A stretch of DNA of 53,325 nucleotides from assembly GCA_029863605.1 (NCBI GenBank), contig JAOTVB010000003.1:84333-137657 (forward strand). Reading direction: 5' to 3'. Position 1 is the first letter of the stretch. Each line of letters opens with the position of its first letter. The stretch is from Myxococcales bacterium (lineage in GTDB: Bacteria > Myxococcota_A > Polyangia > Polyangiales > Houyiibacteriaceae). The notes under the pieces were generated by a model, which was not told the origin of the DNA, ran no database searches, and saw nothing but the letters and a program-made list of their open reading frames with translations. Shown here one piece after another: positions 1 through 8,469 of the stretch. Made by a program: the position numbers and the translations under genes.

Positions 1-287
1 TCCGCTTTCTCGAAGAACGACACGGGAAGGACGACGGCGAGCTCTTTGGCAAGTCGCTGCATACGTTGGATTGTCGGGTGCCCTTCGGCCGGTGCGGCGA
101 GGTCAAAGGCGTTCGCGTCCTTTGCTTGCGGAAAGTATCGGGCCTCGAAGAGCTCCGGCGTGAGCACGATGCGGGCGCCCCGGCCGGCAGCTTCCCGGAC
201 CAGCGCCTCGACCCGCGAAACATTAACGTCCCTCGATCCTTGAAGCTCGCATTGGACGACTGCGATCTCGAGTCGTGTGTCGGTCAT
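1..287 (-). CDS. aguB: N-carbamoylputrescine amidase, N-terminal part (cut by window edge)
   Basis: The ATG at 285-287 overlaps the stop of the agmatine deiminase gene as ATGA, and the frame stays open to the window edge, giving the first 95 residues. The protein begins MTDTRLEIAVVQ and carries LTPELFEARYF, which holds the catalytic Glu of the nitrilase (CN-hydrolase) superfamily and closely resembles plant and bacterial AguB. The enzyme would cleave N-carbamoylputrescine to putrescine, CO2 and ammonia, finishing the agmatine route begun by the neighbouring AguA. The Lys and Cys of the nitrilase triad lie outside the window. Another carbon-nitrogen hydrolase activity is possible on sequence alone, but the overlap with aguA makes AguB much the best call. 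Confidence 0.85.
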   Translation of the reverse strand, partial: MTDTRLEIAVVQCELQGSRDVNVSRVEALVREAAGRGARIVLTPELFEARYFPQAKDANAFDLAAPAEGHPTIQRMQRLAKELAVVLPVSFFEKA

Positions 288-1282
288 CGTGGCGTAGGTT
301 GGGGTTGGGTGGCGCAGTGAAATGCCCCGCCACCCCATAGCAGGTCCCGCGCCGAAAGGCCGACAACGGTCCGGCTCGGAAACGCGGTCGCGATCTCGTC
401 TCGCGCTTCACTGTCCTCGGGCACGCCGAAGAAGGGCACTATCACCGCTTCGTTGGCGATGTAGAAGTTACAATAGTTCGCGGGGAGGGGAGCGCCGTCA
501 GGTGCGAACACCGCGCCAGGTGAAGGCACCGTTCGCACGGTCAAACCGGCTTGCCGAAGCTCTGCTTCGATCGGACGGGTCACCTCCACGTTGGGATCAT
601 TCGTGCCGGCGTGGGTGCAAATCACCGTGTCGGCGTTGACGAAGCGCGCGATCATATCGACGTGCCCATCGGTGTGATCGTGATTCAAACCGCGTTCGAG
701 CCAGATCAGCCGTTCGAACAGGAGGAGCGAACGAAGCGCGTTCTCGACGTCAGCGGTGGCAAGACCTGGGTTTCGATTGTCGTTGAGGGCGCAGGACTTG
801 GTGGTGATGAACGTTCCTTGTCCGTCAAACTCGAGCGCACCTCCCTCGAGGACGAGGTCGTGCTCGAGAAGGGTCGCGCCGAGGTGGTCGGTCAACCATC
901 GTCCAATCTCTACATCGAAGGAGTCATCGAACTTTCGGCCCCAACCATTGAACCGAAAACCGACAGCGCCCAGCGCCCCGCTCGGGGTGTGCCCGAGAAG
1001 CGGAAGAGTGTCACGAACCCAGCAGTCACCATAGTCTGCAGCGACGTAGTCGATGTCGTTCGAGGCTCCGATTAGGTTTCGAGCCACCGCTTCGACATTT
1101 TGGTCTCGTACGAGCAATCGAACCCGTTCGTTTCCTTCGTCTGCGATCGTGCGGCAAAGGTCGGCGATCGTGCGCTGCGCCGCTTGGAGGTTGGAGGGCC
1201 ACTCCGCCGCCAGGTACGGAAACGCCAGCCAGCAGCAGTCGTGTCGCTCCCATTCGGCAGGAATTCGAAGCCGTTCCTTCAC
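284..1282 (-). CDS. aguA: Agmatine deiminase
   Basis: A 332-residue cytoplasmic enzyme of the peptidylarginine-deiminase-type family, converting agmatine to N-carbamoylputrescine and ammonia. Visible signatures are the N-terminal PAEWERHDCCWLAFP stretch, the LEGGALEFDG segment, the HTDGHVD motif with catalytic His and Asp, and a C-terminal GGGAFHC whose Cys is the expected nucleophile. Length is slightly short for the family (about 340-370). The start is GTG, 9 bases after the stop of the upstream kinase gene, with no strong Shine-Dalgarno match. The stop overlaps the start of aguB, so the two putrescine-forming steps are translationally coupled. Together with the ornithine cyclodeaminase-like gene upstream this suggests an arginine/polyamine theme in the minus-strand cluster. 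Confidence 0.93.
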   Translation of the reverse strand: MKERLRIPAEWERHDCCWLAFPYLAAEWPSNLQAAQRTIADLCRTIADEGNERVRLLVRDQNVEAVARNLIGASNDIDYVAADYGDCWVRDTLPLLGHTPSGALGAVGFRFNGWGRKFDDSFDVEIGRWLTDHLGATLLEHDLVLEGGALEFDGQGTFITTKSCALNDNRNPGLATADVENALRSLLLFERLIWLERGLNHDHTDGHVDMIARFVNADTVICTHAGTNDPNVEVTRPIEAELRQAGLTVRTVPSPGAVFAPDGAPLPANYCNFYIANEAVIVPFFGVPEDSEARDEIATAFPSRTVVGLSARDLLWGGGAFHCATQPQPTPR

Positions 1283-1291
1283 TTACCGAAC

Positions 1292-2293
1292 TTACCATGC
1301 GAGGGCTTCCTGCTCACCGTATCGATCGATCATCCTATCGACGTGAGCGAGGAGCGCTCGTTGGCGCCGCTTCAGGCCGTCGAGCTGCCGATCGTTCAAG
1401 ACGGGTGCCAGCGGATCGGCAGCGAGGCGCTTTGCGAAGCGCTCGAGATCGAGCTCCCGGACGGCGTCGACCGTCGACCGGCGAAAACGCTGTAGGGCTT
1501 TCAGCCGTGCCTCCATCAAACCGAGACGCTGCTCGCCAAGCCAAAAGCCTGCACCATTGTCGAGATAGATTAGGGGGCCCCCTTTCCCACGGGTCCGAAC
1601 GTTCGTGAAATTCCCTCCCCAACGATCGACATTCTGAGTGAGATAGTCGAAGACGATCATGTCGGAGAGCTCGGCGGCGCGCTCCTCCGTGTCCGGCGCG
1701 CTCGCAAGCGGTCGGCCGGGATCGGTGGCCTCGCGAACGCCGGGCCGTCCATTGACATCGGCCCTGTAGTCCACGGGTCGCTGGTAGGGGGTGATCGGGA
1801 GCGACTTTTGGATTCGGATCCACCGCTCCCATTTTCGGCCCAGCTTCAATCTCACCAATGGGTCGGGAATCCACCAGACGAAGGCACCCCCGATCGTTTC
1901 GTCCTTCTCGATCTCGAGCTCTTGGACCCGCTTGTCGTTGCCGGCGGCTTTCCTGAGCTCTGCCCAAGCGAACCGTCTCCCAGTCGTCGGGGGAACGCGA
2001 CCGAGCCCGAGCTCTCGATCCAGATAATAAGCAGCGACCTCGGAGTACCAGTGCGCCGCTGAGAAGCTTTGTTTCGGTTTGAAGTAGCCCTCCGTGCCGT
2101 CCGCGAGCGTGATCTTGAAGGCGAGGCTCCGGCCGCCTTTGCCCTTCTTCGTCGACAGAATCCTCTCGGATCGGAGCGCGTCGATCCGCGGGCCGTCAGG
2201 CTCCCCCAAGAACGCAGGTACGCTGGCTTCGCCGACACCCAAAAGGAGCCATGCCAAGACCATCAGGAGCATAGGCCAAGCGATGCGCGCCAC
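1292..2293 (-). CDS. Secreted four-jointed/FAM20-like protein kinase
   Basis: A 333-residue protein with an N-terminal hydrophobic signal (residues about 5-23, likely cleaved near GEA-S). I recognise the four-jointed/FAM20 secretory kinase pattern: YFKPKQ at 70-75 with a candidate ATP-binding Lys, WYSEVAAYYLDRELG at 82-96 with a conserved Glu, FDYLTQNVDR at 215-224 with the catalytic-loop Asp223, then LIYLDNGAGF at 241-250 with the DFG-equivalent Asp245, and ALQRFRRST near 266-274, which resembles the segment after that motif in animal FJX1 and FAM20C. It would phosphorylate protein or glycan targets outside the cytoplasm; the substrate is unknown. The open frame begins with GTG at 2293; ATG at 2272 is an alternative that leaves a shorter signal. 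It lies between DUF2852 and aguA on the same strand. HipA-like kinases are the main alternative but do not explain the signal peptide. Confidence 0.7.
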   Translation of the reverse strand: MARIAWPMLLMVLAWLLLGVGEASVPAFLGEPDGPRIDALRSERILSTKKGKGGRSLAFKITLADGTEGYFKPKQSFSAAHWYSEVAAYYLDRELGLGRVPPTTGRRFAWAELRKAAGNDKRVQELEIEKDETIGGAFVWWIPDPLVRLKLGRKWERWIRIQKSLPITPYQRPVDYRADVNGRPGVREATDPGRPLASAPDTEERAAELSDMIVFDYLTQNVDRWGGNFTNVRTRGKGGPLIYLDNGAGFWLGEQRLGLMEARLKALQRFRRSTVDAVRELDLERFAKRLAADPLAPVLNDRQLDGLKRRQRALLAHVDRMIDRYGEQEALAW

Positions 2294-2321
2294 GCGGCAC
2301 AGAGTAGCCGATCGGTTCGTT

Positions 2322-2759
2322 CTATGCCGAGTCGGGTACGATTGAATCGTTTTCAGTCGAGGGCTCTTCGCCGCCTGGCCCTTCGTCGAGCTTGGCGCGC
2401 CGGGTTGCCATGAACCGATCGAACTCGGTGCGATCCTTGGCCATGCGAAGCTTTCTCAAGAACTCTTGGAACTCGCGCTCCTCTTCCTCGAGGCGCTCCA
2501 AGGTTTGCTCGCGATATTCGTCGAAAGCGGCGTTGCCAGTCGCGGCGTAGTAGCGGTGAAAGGAGGCCCCGCGCGGAGAGTGACGTCGCCGTTTGGCGCA
2601 GCTCCAGGGCGGGCCCTGACCGGAGCCGAGGCGGCCGCTCATCACCAGAAACGCCAGCAAGGCGAGGCCGACGGGCCAGAAGATGACAAAGCCAAGAACC
2701 AGAAGCGCGATCCAGATCGGAGTGCCCAAATCATCCAGTTTTGCCACCATTTGCGTCAT
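2322..2759 (-). CDS. DUF2852 family membrane protein
   Basis: A 145-residue small membrane protein. Residues about 14-42 form a hydrophobic segment (IWIALLVLGFVIFWPVGLA) and the C-terminal half is a charged helix (FDEYREQTLERLEEEEREF, then FMATRRAKLDE), the hallmark of DUF2852 proteins, which I know mainly from Alphaproteobacteria. Function is unknown. The ATG is preceded by AAGGAG at the right distance (2768-2773), and a strong palindrome lies just upstream at 2779-2803, so this gene may have its own regulated promoter. It follows a TetR gene on the same strand and precedes the kinase gene by 28 bases. Confidence 0.75.
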   Translation of the reverse strand: MTQMVAKLDDLGTPIWIALLVLGFVIFWPVGLALLAFLVMSGRLGSGQGPPWSCAKRRRHSPRGASFHRYYAATGNAAFDEYREQTLERLEEEEREFQEFLRKLRMAKDRTEFDRFMATRRAKLDEGPGGEEPSTENDSIVPDSA

Positions 2760-2778
2760 TTACGAAGCTCCTTGCTCA

Positions 2779-2803
2779 ATGTAAATGTTCTTTACATTTA
2801 CAT
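2779..2803. promoter_or_regulatory. AT-rich palindrome, probable TetR operator
   Basis: ATGTAAATG at 2779-2787 and CATTTACAT at 2795-2803 form a perfect 9-bp inverted repeat with a 7-base centre. A nested repeat ATGTAAA/TTTACAT (2779-2785 and 2791-2797, 5-base centre) shares the left arm. The site lies in the 66-base gap between the TetR gene stop and the DUF2852 start. Low GC in the arms argues against a terminator, and short dyads of this type are typical TetR-family operators. Assignment to the adjacent TetR is inferred. Confidence 0.5.
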
Positions 2804-2825
2804 ATGCGGCAAGATCGACTAGCCG

Positions 2826-3464
2826 TCAAGGGGAGATTCCGAGACCGGCAAGGTAAACCAACACAGCCGCCTCCAATAGCTCGGAGGGGGCCATTGGGAT
2901 CTTTCGGCGAGACGTGTCGCCTCGCGTGTAAAGTGCCGCGATCCCGTGCGCTAGCGACAACACGTGAAGCGCGATCATGGTAGCGGGTGGGCGCTCGTCA
3001 CCCGCGATGGTGTCGGTGAGGGCTTGGCTCGCCTCGAGCAGCACGGCGAAAGCCCGCTCCTCAGCCGCTCTGACCTCGGGGGCTTCATAGGACTGGCCCG
3101 ACTCGAACATGGCTGAAAATAGCGCCGGCTCTTTGCGCGCGAACTCGATGTATGCCTGGCCGATCCGCTCGAGGCGCCGAATCGGGTTCGCGTCTACTGT
3201 CTCCGCAGCTCGTGCCAGGTCCTCCGCGAGGAGCTCGAAGCCCCGCTTGGACACGTCGGCCATGAGAGCATCGCGGTCGCGGAAGTGTCGGTAGGGCGCA
3301 GCAGGGCTCACCCCCGCACCACGCGCCGCGTCGGCAAAGGTGAATCCACCAGGTCCTTTTTCGGAGATGAGGTCGAGCGCCGCGTCGATCAGCGCTTCGC
3401 GCAAGTTCCCGTGGTGATAGCCGCGCCGGTCCCGAGATCGACCTCTCCTACTGCGATGACCCAT
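2826..3464 (-). CDS. TetR/AcrR family transcriptional regulator (WHG-type C-terminal domain)
   Basis: A 212-residue regulator. Residues about 16-60 form the TetR DNA-binding domain: NLREALIDAALDLISEKG, then the helix-turn-helix ADAARGAGVSPAAPYRHFRD. The C-terminal half (IEFARKEPALFSAMFES and onwards) matches the WHG-type ligand domain found in many actinobacterial and proteobacterial TetR proteins. It is a one-component repressor with an unknown small-molecule ligand. The ATG at 3462-3464 lies 17 bases inside the end of the upstream ornithine cyclodeaminase-like gene, so the two are probably co-transcribed. The palindrome at 2779-2803 directly downstream is the best candidate operator. Confidence 0.88.
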   Translation of the reverse strand: MGHRSRRGRSRDRRGYHHGNLREALIDAALDLISEKGPGGFTFADAARGAGVSPAAPYRHFRDRDALMADVSKRGFELLAEDLARAAETVDANPIRRLERIGQAYIEFARKEPALFSAMFESGQSYEAPEVRAAEERAFAVLLEASQALTDTIAGDERPPATMIALHVLSLAHGIAALYTRGDTSRRKIPMAPSELLEAAVLVYLAGLGISP

Positions 3465-4446
3465 CGTGTACTCTTAGTGCTTGCGATTCGAGGCCCATAA
3501 GATCGATCTCGAGCCCCATCCTGCTCTCTTTGGCGACATCGTAGATCGCGCGCGCGAGCGCGACATCTTGAATGGCGAGGCCGGTCGAGTCGAACACCGT
3601 CGTTGTTTCGGGAGACGGCCTCGGAAGCTCGCCTGCGACGACTTCACCCAGTGTGCCGGCTATCTCTTCGACCGTGAATTCTCCTTTGCTCAAGGGCACG
3701 TTGATCTCGCCACTTCCAGTCGCCTGGTGAATGTCGTCGATGTAGACGGCGGACCGCTTCAAGACTTCGAAAACGAGCTCTTGTTTGCCCGGGGCATCGG
3801 CCCCCATCGCGTTGATGTGCGCCCCCGGCCGTATCCACTCAGGCCTGACGAACGGAGCCCGCGAGGGAGTCGCCGTGCAAACGATGGCCGCGCCTGCAGC
3901 TTCCTCCAAGCTCACGACCCGCCCGTCGACTTCGTCGGCAAGCTTACGGGCAGCGCTTTCGTTTCGGTCATGGACGAGCGGCTCAAACGACGGGTAGACC
4001 ACGCGATGTGCACCGTAGAGCGTCCTAGCTTGCGCCCCCGCACCGATGAAGCTGATCGTGGCCGGCCCACTCGGCGCGAGATATTTCGACGCGACGGCAC
4101 CGGCGGCCCCCGTACGGAAGGCGGTGAGCAGGGTGCCGTCCATGATCGCGAGCGGAAACGCGTTTGCAGGGTCGTTCAACACGAACACCCCCATGACCGT
4201 CGGCAGGCCATAGTCCCGGCGATTTTTCGCATGGACGTTGACCCATTTGATCCCGGCTGAGTTGCCGAGCCTGGACGGCATCGCGCGGAAGTCACCGTGA
4301 TGGTCTTCGATCGGCAGGTAGACCTTCGGCGGCATCGAGGCTTCACCGCGTCCGAATGCGGCGAACGCGCGCTCTACCGCGGCCACCGCGAGCTCCATGG
4401 TCACTATGTGCTCAACATCCATTCGCGTCAGGACGAGAGTCTTCAT
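3448..4446 (-). CDS. Ornithine cyclodeaminase / mu-crystallin / alanine dehydrogenase family protein
   Basis: A 332-residue NAD(P)-dependent enzyme of the ornithine cyclodeaminase/mu-crystallin family. Visible marks are GIKWVNVHAKN near residue 70 (substrate-site Lys), FRTGAAGAVASKYLA (FRTGAA motif), the Rossmann fold ISFIGAGAQAR, and MGADAPGKQEL near the nicotinamide-binding region. Members convert ornithine to proline plus ammonia, or act as alanine dehydrogenases or imine reductases; the substrate cannot be settled by eye. It heads a minus-strand cluster that ends with agmatine catabolism genes, which favours an ornithine/arginine role. It is divergent from frdA across a 128-base gap. Confidence 0.85.
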   Translation of the reverse strand: MKTLVLTRMDVEHIVTMELAVAAVERAFAAFGRGEASMPPKVYLPIEDHHGDFRAMPSRLGNSAGIKWVNVHAKNRRDYGLPTVMGVFVLNDPANAFPLAIMDGTLLTAFRTGAAGAVASKYLAPSGPATISFIGAGAQARTLYGAHRVVYPSFEPLVHDRNESAARKLADEVDGRVVSLEEAAGAAIVCTATPSRAPFVRPEWIRPGAHINAMGADAPGKQELVFEVLKRSAVYIDDIHQATGSGEINVPLSKGEFTVEEIAGTLGEVVAGELPRPSPETTTVFDSTGLAIQDVALARAIYDVAKESRMGLEIDLMGLESQALRVHDGSSQ

Positions 4447-4483
4447 AATTTCACTTTACCCCGGTGGTCGGAGCGGGAACACT

Positions 4484-4511
4484 TTGTTTGGCTTGGCTCT
4501 TTCGGTATAGT
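4484..4511 (+). promoter_or_regulatory. Candidate sigma70-type promoter for frdABCD
   Basis: A -35-like TTGTTT (4484-4489) and -10-like TATAGT (4506-4511) are separated by 16 bases, in the gap between the divergent ornithine cyclodeaminase-like gene and frdA. Transcription would start about 55 bases before the frdA ATG. Further downstream, 4538-4551 resembles an FNR half-site pair (TTGA and ATCGA with a short spacer, 8 of 10 conserved positions), which would suit an anaerobic respiratory operon, but its position after the start point is unusual. Both are by-eye matches. Confidence 0.4.
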
Positions 4512-4574
4512 CCGCCGAACTCATGCCGACCAGACAGTTGAACACAATCGACAATACCTGGTACCTCGGGCGCC

Positions 4575-6326
4575 ATGCCGGAACATGATGTCTTGATTAT
4601 AGGGGGCGGTGGCGCAGGATTGCGCGCTGCCATTGCGGTTGCGGAAGTCGATCCCTCGCTCGATGTCGCGTTGGTAAGCAAAGTCTATCCCATGCGCAGC
4701 CACACCGTCGCCGCCGAAGGTGGAGCCGCCGCTGTGCTCCAGCAGAGCGATAGCCTAGACAATCATGCTCTCGATACCATCGCCGGAGGGGATTGGCTCG
4801 TCGACCAAGACGCCGTCGAGCTCTTCGTGAGGTCGGCTCCTCTGGAGATGACGCAACTTGAACACTGGGGGTGTCCGTGGAGCCGGGAGCCGAGCGGCAA
4901 AGTAGCCGTCCGGCCCTTCGGTGGCATGAAAATCGAACGGACCTGGTTTGCTGCCGACAAGACCGGATTCCATATGCTCCACACCCTCTTTCAGACGTCG
5001 CTGAAGTACGACAATGTCACTCCATACGACGAGTGGTTTGCAACACGCCTGCTGATTGAAGACGGACGTTGCCAAGGCGTGACTGCCATCGAGTTGCAGA
5101 CCGGACGCGTCGTGGTGCTTGCCGCCCGGGCAGTCATCCTTTGCACTGGGGGAGCCGGACGCGTCTTTCCATTCACGACGAATGGGGCCATCAAGACGGG
5201 CGACGGCATGGCGATGGCCTACCGGGCCGGCGTGGCGCTGAAGGACATGGAGTTTGTGCAATACCACCCGACCGGGCTGCCTGGCACTGGAATACTGATC
5301 ACCGAGGCCGCTCGCGGCGAAGGTGGCATCCTCGTGAACAAGGACGGCTATCGCTACCTACAGGACTACGACCTCGGGACCCCTGTCGAGATCACCGATC
5401 CACGGCATCCCGTCAAGAAGAGCATGGAGCTCGGACCTCGGGACCGACTAAGCCAAGCCTTCATGAAGGAGAGGGAGCAGGGACGTACGATCCCGGGCCC
5501 CGAGGGCGACGTGGTCCATCTCGACGTGCGTCATTTGGGCGAGAAAAAAATAGACGCGAAGATCCCCTTCGTGCGCGAGCTGGCCCGAAAGTACGTTGGG
5601 ATCGATCCTGTTCACGAACCCATTCCGGTCCGGCCGGTGTTGCATTACATGATGGGCGGCATCGACACGGACATACAGGGGGCCACCTCGTTGCCGGGCC
5701 TGTTTGCCGCCGGCGAATGCGCCTGCGTCTCGATCAATGGGGCCAACCGATTAGGTTCCAATTCGCTAACTGAATTGCTGGTATTCGGTGCGCTTGCGGG
5801 AAGAGCGGCCGCGCAGCTTGCGAGAGAGAATCGCAGCCTCGACGTGGTCGCTCTCGAGAAACAGGGTGTCGATGAGCAGGCACGCATCGCCCGCGACTTC
5901 ATCGGGAAGACCGACGGTTCCGAGCGCGTCGCCGCCCTACGCCAGGAAATGCGTGACACGATGGAAGCCGGCGCAGGCATCTACCGTGACGCCGCGAGCT
6001 TACGGGCAACCTGCGACAAGCTTGCGACGCTACGCGGTCGATTCTCTGACATTCAGCTGGATGACCGCAGCCTCACGTTCAACACGGAGCTCACAGCGGC
6101 CCTCGAGCTCGACTTCATGCTCGACGTGGCTGAGGCGATTGTCCATAGCGCGCTCGCCCGAACGGAAAGCCGGGGGTCGCATCAGCGGACCGATCATCCC
6201 GAACGCGATGACTCGAAGTTTCTCAAACACTCCCTGGCCTACCATTCGGACGGACCTCCCCGAATCGACTATAAAGACGTGGCTATTACGCGCTGGCCAC
6301 CCGGCGAGCGGGTTTACGGACGGTAG
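4575..6326 (+). CDS. frdA: Fumarate reductase flavoprotein subunit
   Basis: A 583-residue flavoprotein of the succinate dehydrogenase/fumarate reductase family. It has the FAD-binding start [14 protein letters not shown] (residues 6-19), [10 protein letters not shown] with His43 as the covalent FAD attachment site, YHPTG at 230-234, GPRDRLSQA with the active-site Arg near 289-291, and [11 protein letters not shown]. Length and motif spacing match the E. coli FrdA type, and the genes that follow encode an iron-sulfur subunit and two small membrane anchors, so this is a four-subunit menaquinol:fumarate reductase rather than a five-helix single-anchor enzyme. It reduces fumarate on the cytoplasmic face of the membrane in anaerobic respiration, or runs as succinate dehydrogenase. 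No strong Shine-Dalgarno sequence precedes the ATG; the N-terminal alignment supports this start. Confidence 0.95.
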   Translation: MPEHDVLIIGGGGAGLRAAIAVAEVDPSLDVALVSKVYPMRSHTVAAEGGAAAVLQQSDSLDNHALDTIAGGDWLVDQDAVELFVRSAPLEMTQLEHWGCPWSREPSGKVAVRPFGGMKIERTWFAADKTGFHMLHTLFQTSLKYDNVTPYDEWFATRLLIEDGRCQGVTAIELQTGRVVVLAARAVILCTGGAGRVFPFTTNGAIKTGDGMAMAYRAGVALKDMEFVQYHPTGLPGTGILITEAARGEGGILVNKDGYRYLQDYDLGTPVEITDPRHPVKKSMELGPRDRLSQAFMKEREQGRTIPGPEGDVVHLDVRHLGEKKIDAKIPFVRELARKYVGIDPVHEPIPVRPVLHYMMGGIDTDIQGATSLPGLFAAGECACVSINGANRLGSNSLTELLVFGALAGRAAAQLARENRSLDVVALEKQGVDEQARIARDFIGKTDGSERVAALRQEMRDTMEAGAGIYRDAASLRATCDKLATLRGRFSDIQLDDRSLTFNTELTAALELDFMLDVAEAIVHSALARTESRGSHQRTDHPERDDSKFLKHSLAYHSDGPPRIDYKDVAITRWPPGERVYGR

Positions 6327-6348
6327 TCATGAACAACACGGGTAACCA

Positions 6349-7092
6349 ATGACGCAAGAGACTATCGCCCTCGAAGTGTTCCGTTACCGGCCCGAACAAG
6401 AGCGTGAGCCGACATTTCAGACGTATGAGGTCCCACTCCGGAAGGATTGGGTCGTTCTCGATGCGCTGAATTACATCAAGGACGAGATCGATGGGACGCT
6501 TACGTTTCGCTGGTCTTGCCGAATGGGCGTGTGTGGAAGTTGTGGGATGATGATCAATGGCACACCGGTCCTCACGTGCGCCGCCTTCCTCGAAACGTAT
6601 CGGCCCGGCCCCGTCCGCATCGAACCGTTAGCCAACTTCCCAGTCGTCCGCGACCTCGTCATTCTGATGAGCGATTTCATGGAAAAACTAGGCCGCGTCA
6701 AGCCTTGGATCATTACCGACAAAGAGAAACCAGTGGCGGAAGGCGAGTACTTGCAGACGCCGACGCAGCTTGCTGACTTCAAACAATACAGCATGTGTAT
6801 CAATTGCTTGCTGTGTTATTCGGCATGCCCCGTATCCGGTCTAGAGCCAGATTTCATTGGCCCTGCTGCGATCGCCTTGGCACAGCGGTATAACCTCGAC
6901 AGCCGGGACGAGGGTAGCGCTCAGCGGATGGAAGTCCTCTCACAAGACGATGGCATCTGGCAGTGCACGCTCGTGGGCGAGTGTTCCGCGGTATGCCCCA
7001 AAGCGGTTGATCCGGCAGGAGCAATTCAGCGCTACAAAGTCGCCAGTACCAACGACTGGTGGAGATCGAAGCTCATGCCCTGGGGGAAATGA
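6349..7092 (+). CDS. frdB: Fumarate reductase iron-sulfur subunit
   Basis: A 247-residue electron-transfer subunit. The N-terminal ferredoxin domain holds the [2Fe-2S] ligands in [10 protein letters not shown] plus a distal Cys in VLTC. The C-terminal domain has [12 protein letters not shown] for the [4Fe-4S] cluster and [13 protein letters not shown] for the [3Fe-4S] cluster. These carry electrons from menaquinol at the FrdCD anchor to the FrdA flavin. It starts 22 bases after frdA and is followed after 27 bases by frdC. A hand count of 6781-6840 gives 28 of 60 G+C, clearly below the roughly 65% seen in other operons of this window. Confidence 0.96.
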   Translation: MTQETIALEVFRYRPEQEREPTFQTYEVPLRKDWVVLDALNYIKDEIDGTLTFRWSCRMGVCGSCGMMINGTPVLTCAAFLETYRPGPVRIEPLANFPVVRDLVILMSDFMEKLGRVKPWIITDKEKPVAEGEYLQTPTQLADFKQYSMCINCLLCYSACPVSGLEPDFIGPAAIALAQRYNLDSRDEGSAQRMEVLSQDDGIWQCTLVGECSAVCPKAVDPAGAIQRYKVASTNDWWRSKLMPWGK

Positions 7093-7119
7093 GTCAACTC
7101 GGACCAAGGCAGGCATGCC

Positions 7120-7536
7120 ATGTCAGACCCGACACGCTACAGAAAGTATCATCCTAAGCTTTATCGCACTCGCATGCCGATCTTCTGGTGGGTCCGTAAG
7201 CGGGCTCACATACACTTCATCACGCGCGAACTAACCAGTGTGTTCGTGGCATTCTACGCAATCGAGCTCCTGTTTCTGCTTCGGACGCTGACGCTCGGAC
7301 CGGAAGCATATGATGCCTTCCTTGCCTGGCTTCAAACGCCTCTCGCGCTCGGTTTGAATACGATCGCGTTCTTGATGATCGTCTTCCACAGCATCACGTG
7401 GTTCAATCTGGCACCGAAGGCACTGGTGATCCGCGTTGGCGAGGTACGCATTCCGCCCGTTGCCATCGCTGGGTTAAATTACGCGGGTTGGGCCGTTTTT
7501 TCGGCGGCATTGGCTTGGTTCATTCTCACGGCCTGA
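7120..7536 (+). CDS. frdC: Fumarate reductase membrane anchor subunit C
   Basis: A 138-residue protein with three predicted membrane helices. It keeps the quinone-site residues known from E. coli FrdC: the Glu of FITRELT (Glu37 here) and the His of VFHSITWFNLAPK (His90 here). With FrdD it anchors the FrdAB dimer and binds menaquinol. Its position directly after frdB and before a second small anchor confirms the E. coli-like subunit layout. Confidence 0.92.
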   Translation: MSDPTRYRKYHPKLYRTRMPIFWWVRKRAHIHFITRELTSVFVAFYAIELLFLLRTLTLGPEAYDAFLAWLQTPLALGLNTIAFLMIVFHSITWFNLAPKALVIRVGEVRIPPVAIAGLNYAGWAVFSAALAWFILTA

Positions 7537-7554
7537 GGAGGCGCTTCTGAAGCT

Positions 7555-7902
7555 ATGAAAGTATCCAATGAACCGCTTTGGTGGGCCTTTTTTGGTGCTG
7601 GCGGCGCGCTCTCGGCGCTCTGTGTCCCAGCCCTCCTATTCCTGGTCGCTTTGGCGATGCCGCTAGGGTGGATCGAAACCCCTAGCTACGAAGCCGCACG
7701 CGCTCTCGTGCATCATCCGCTGGCACGCCTGTTTCTATTCGCCTTGATTTCCCTTTCTCTGCTTCACTGGGGCCATCGCTTCCGATATACGCTTTACGAT
7801 GGTCTCCAGCTCAAGCATCTGGAATCACTCATCGTTCTATTTTGTTATGGCGGTGCCATCCTTGGCAGCGTCTTCACAGCGTTTGTACTCTGGCAGCTCT
7901 AG
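7555..7902 (+). CDS. frdD: Fumarate reductase membrane anchor subunit D
   Basis: A 115-residue protein with three predicted membrane helices. The start EPLWWAFFGAGGALSA closely parallels E. coli FrdD, and LLHWGHRFRYTLYDGLQLK matches the His-rich loop of that family. It completes the quinol-binding anchor. The gene is compositionally unusual: hand counts of 7741-7800 and 7801-7860 give 30 and 29 G+C of 60. This supports a foreign or relaxed-composition origin for the distal frd genes, although membrane proteins are also somewhat AT-biased. Confidence 0.92.
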   Translation: MKVSNEPLWWAFFGAGGALSALCVPALLFLVALAMPLGWIETPSYEAARALVHHPLARLFLFALISLSLLHWGHRFRYTLYDGLQLKHLESLIVLFCYGGAILGSVFTAFVLWQL

Positions 7903-7950
7903 CAAGGAGTCCCGCTAGGAGGAGCACTTGGGGACATAGCGGAGGAGAAG

Positions 7951-8454
7951 ATGACAGAACGCTTCGCCCTGAAAAAAATTTCCAAAGATGGCATTGAACA
8001 CGCGGTAGAGCGCGCCGAACACTACCGTTTGCTAAACGACCCCGAGCAAGCCGAGAGCATCTGTCTCGATATACTCGCCGTAGACGAGGATAATCCGCGC
8101 GCGCGCATCACGTTGATCTTATCGCTCACTGATCAGTTCAGCGGGGGGGGTGGCTCCCACGCGGCGCGGCGCGCGACCGACCATGTGAAGAAGCTTCCCA
8201 GCGAATATGAGCGTGAGTATTACGCCGGGGTGGTTGCCGAACGTCAAGGACGCGCCCACCTCGCACAGGGCGGCATTGCGCGGACCTTTGCCTATGAGGG
8301 TCTCCACGAAGCGATCTTGCACTACGAGCGAGCGGATGCCCTGAAACCCCCGGGCGTCGAAGATGCGATTTTGCGATGGAATGCTTGTGCCCGGACCATT
8401 ACGCGAGAGGATCTGCATCCGCGACGCGACGAGCCGGAGATGCTGCTCGAGTAA
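7951..8454 (+). CDS. TPR-like hypothetical protein linked to fumarate reductase genes
   Basis: A 167-residue cytoplasmic protein with helical repeats resembling tetratricopeptide units (AEHYRLLNDPEQAESICLDI, then ARITLILSLTDQF, and HEAILHYERADALKPPG). No catalytic motif is visible. A strong GGAGGAG Shine-Dalgarno sequence sits 4 bases before the ATG. It follows frdD by 48 bases on the same strand and so is probably in the same transcript. It could be an assembly factor or simply a passenger. I do not recognise a named family. Confidence 0.75.
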   Translation: MTERFALKKISKDGIEHAVERAEHYRLLNDPEQAESICLDILAVDEDNPRARITLILSLTDQFSGGGGSHAARRATDHVKKLPSEYEREYYAGVVAERQGRAHLAQGGIARTFAYEGLHEAILHYERADALKPPGVEDAILRWNACARTITREDLHPRRDEPEMLLE

Positions 8455-8469
8455 CACTCCTATGAGGCC

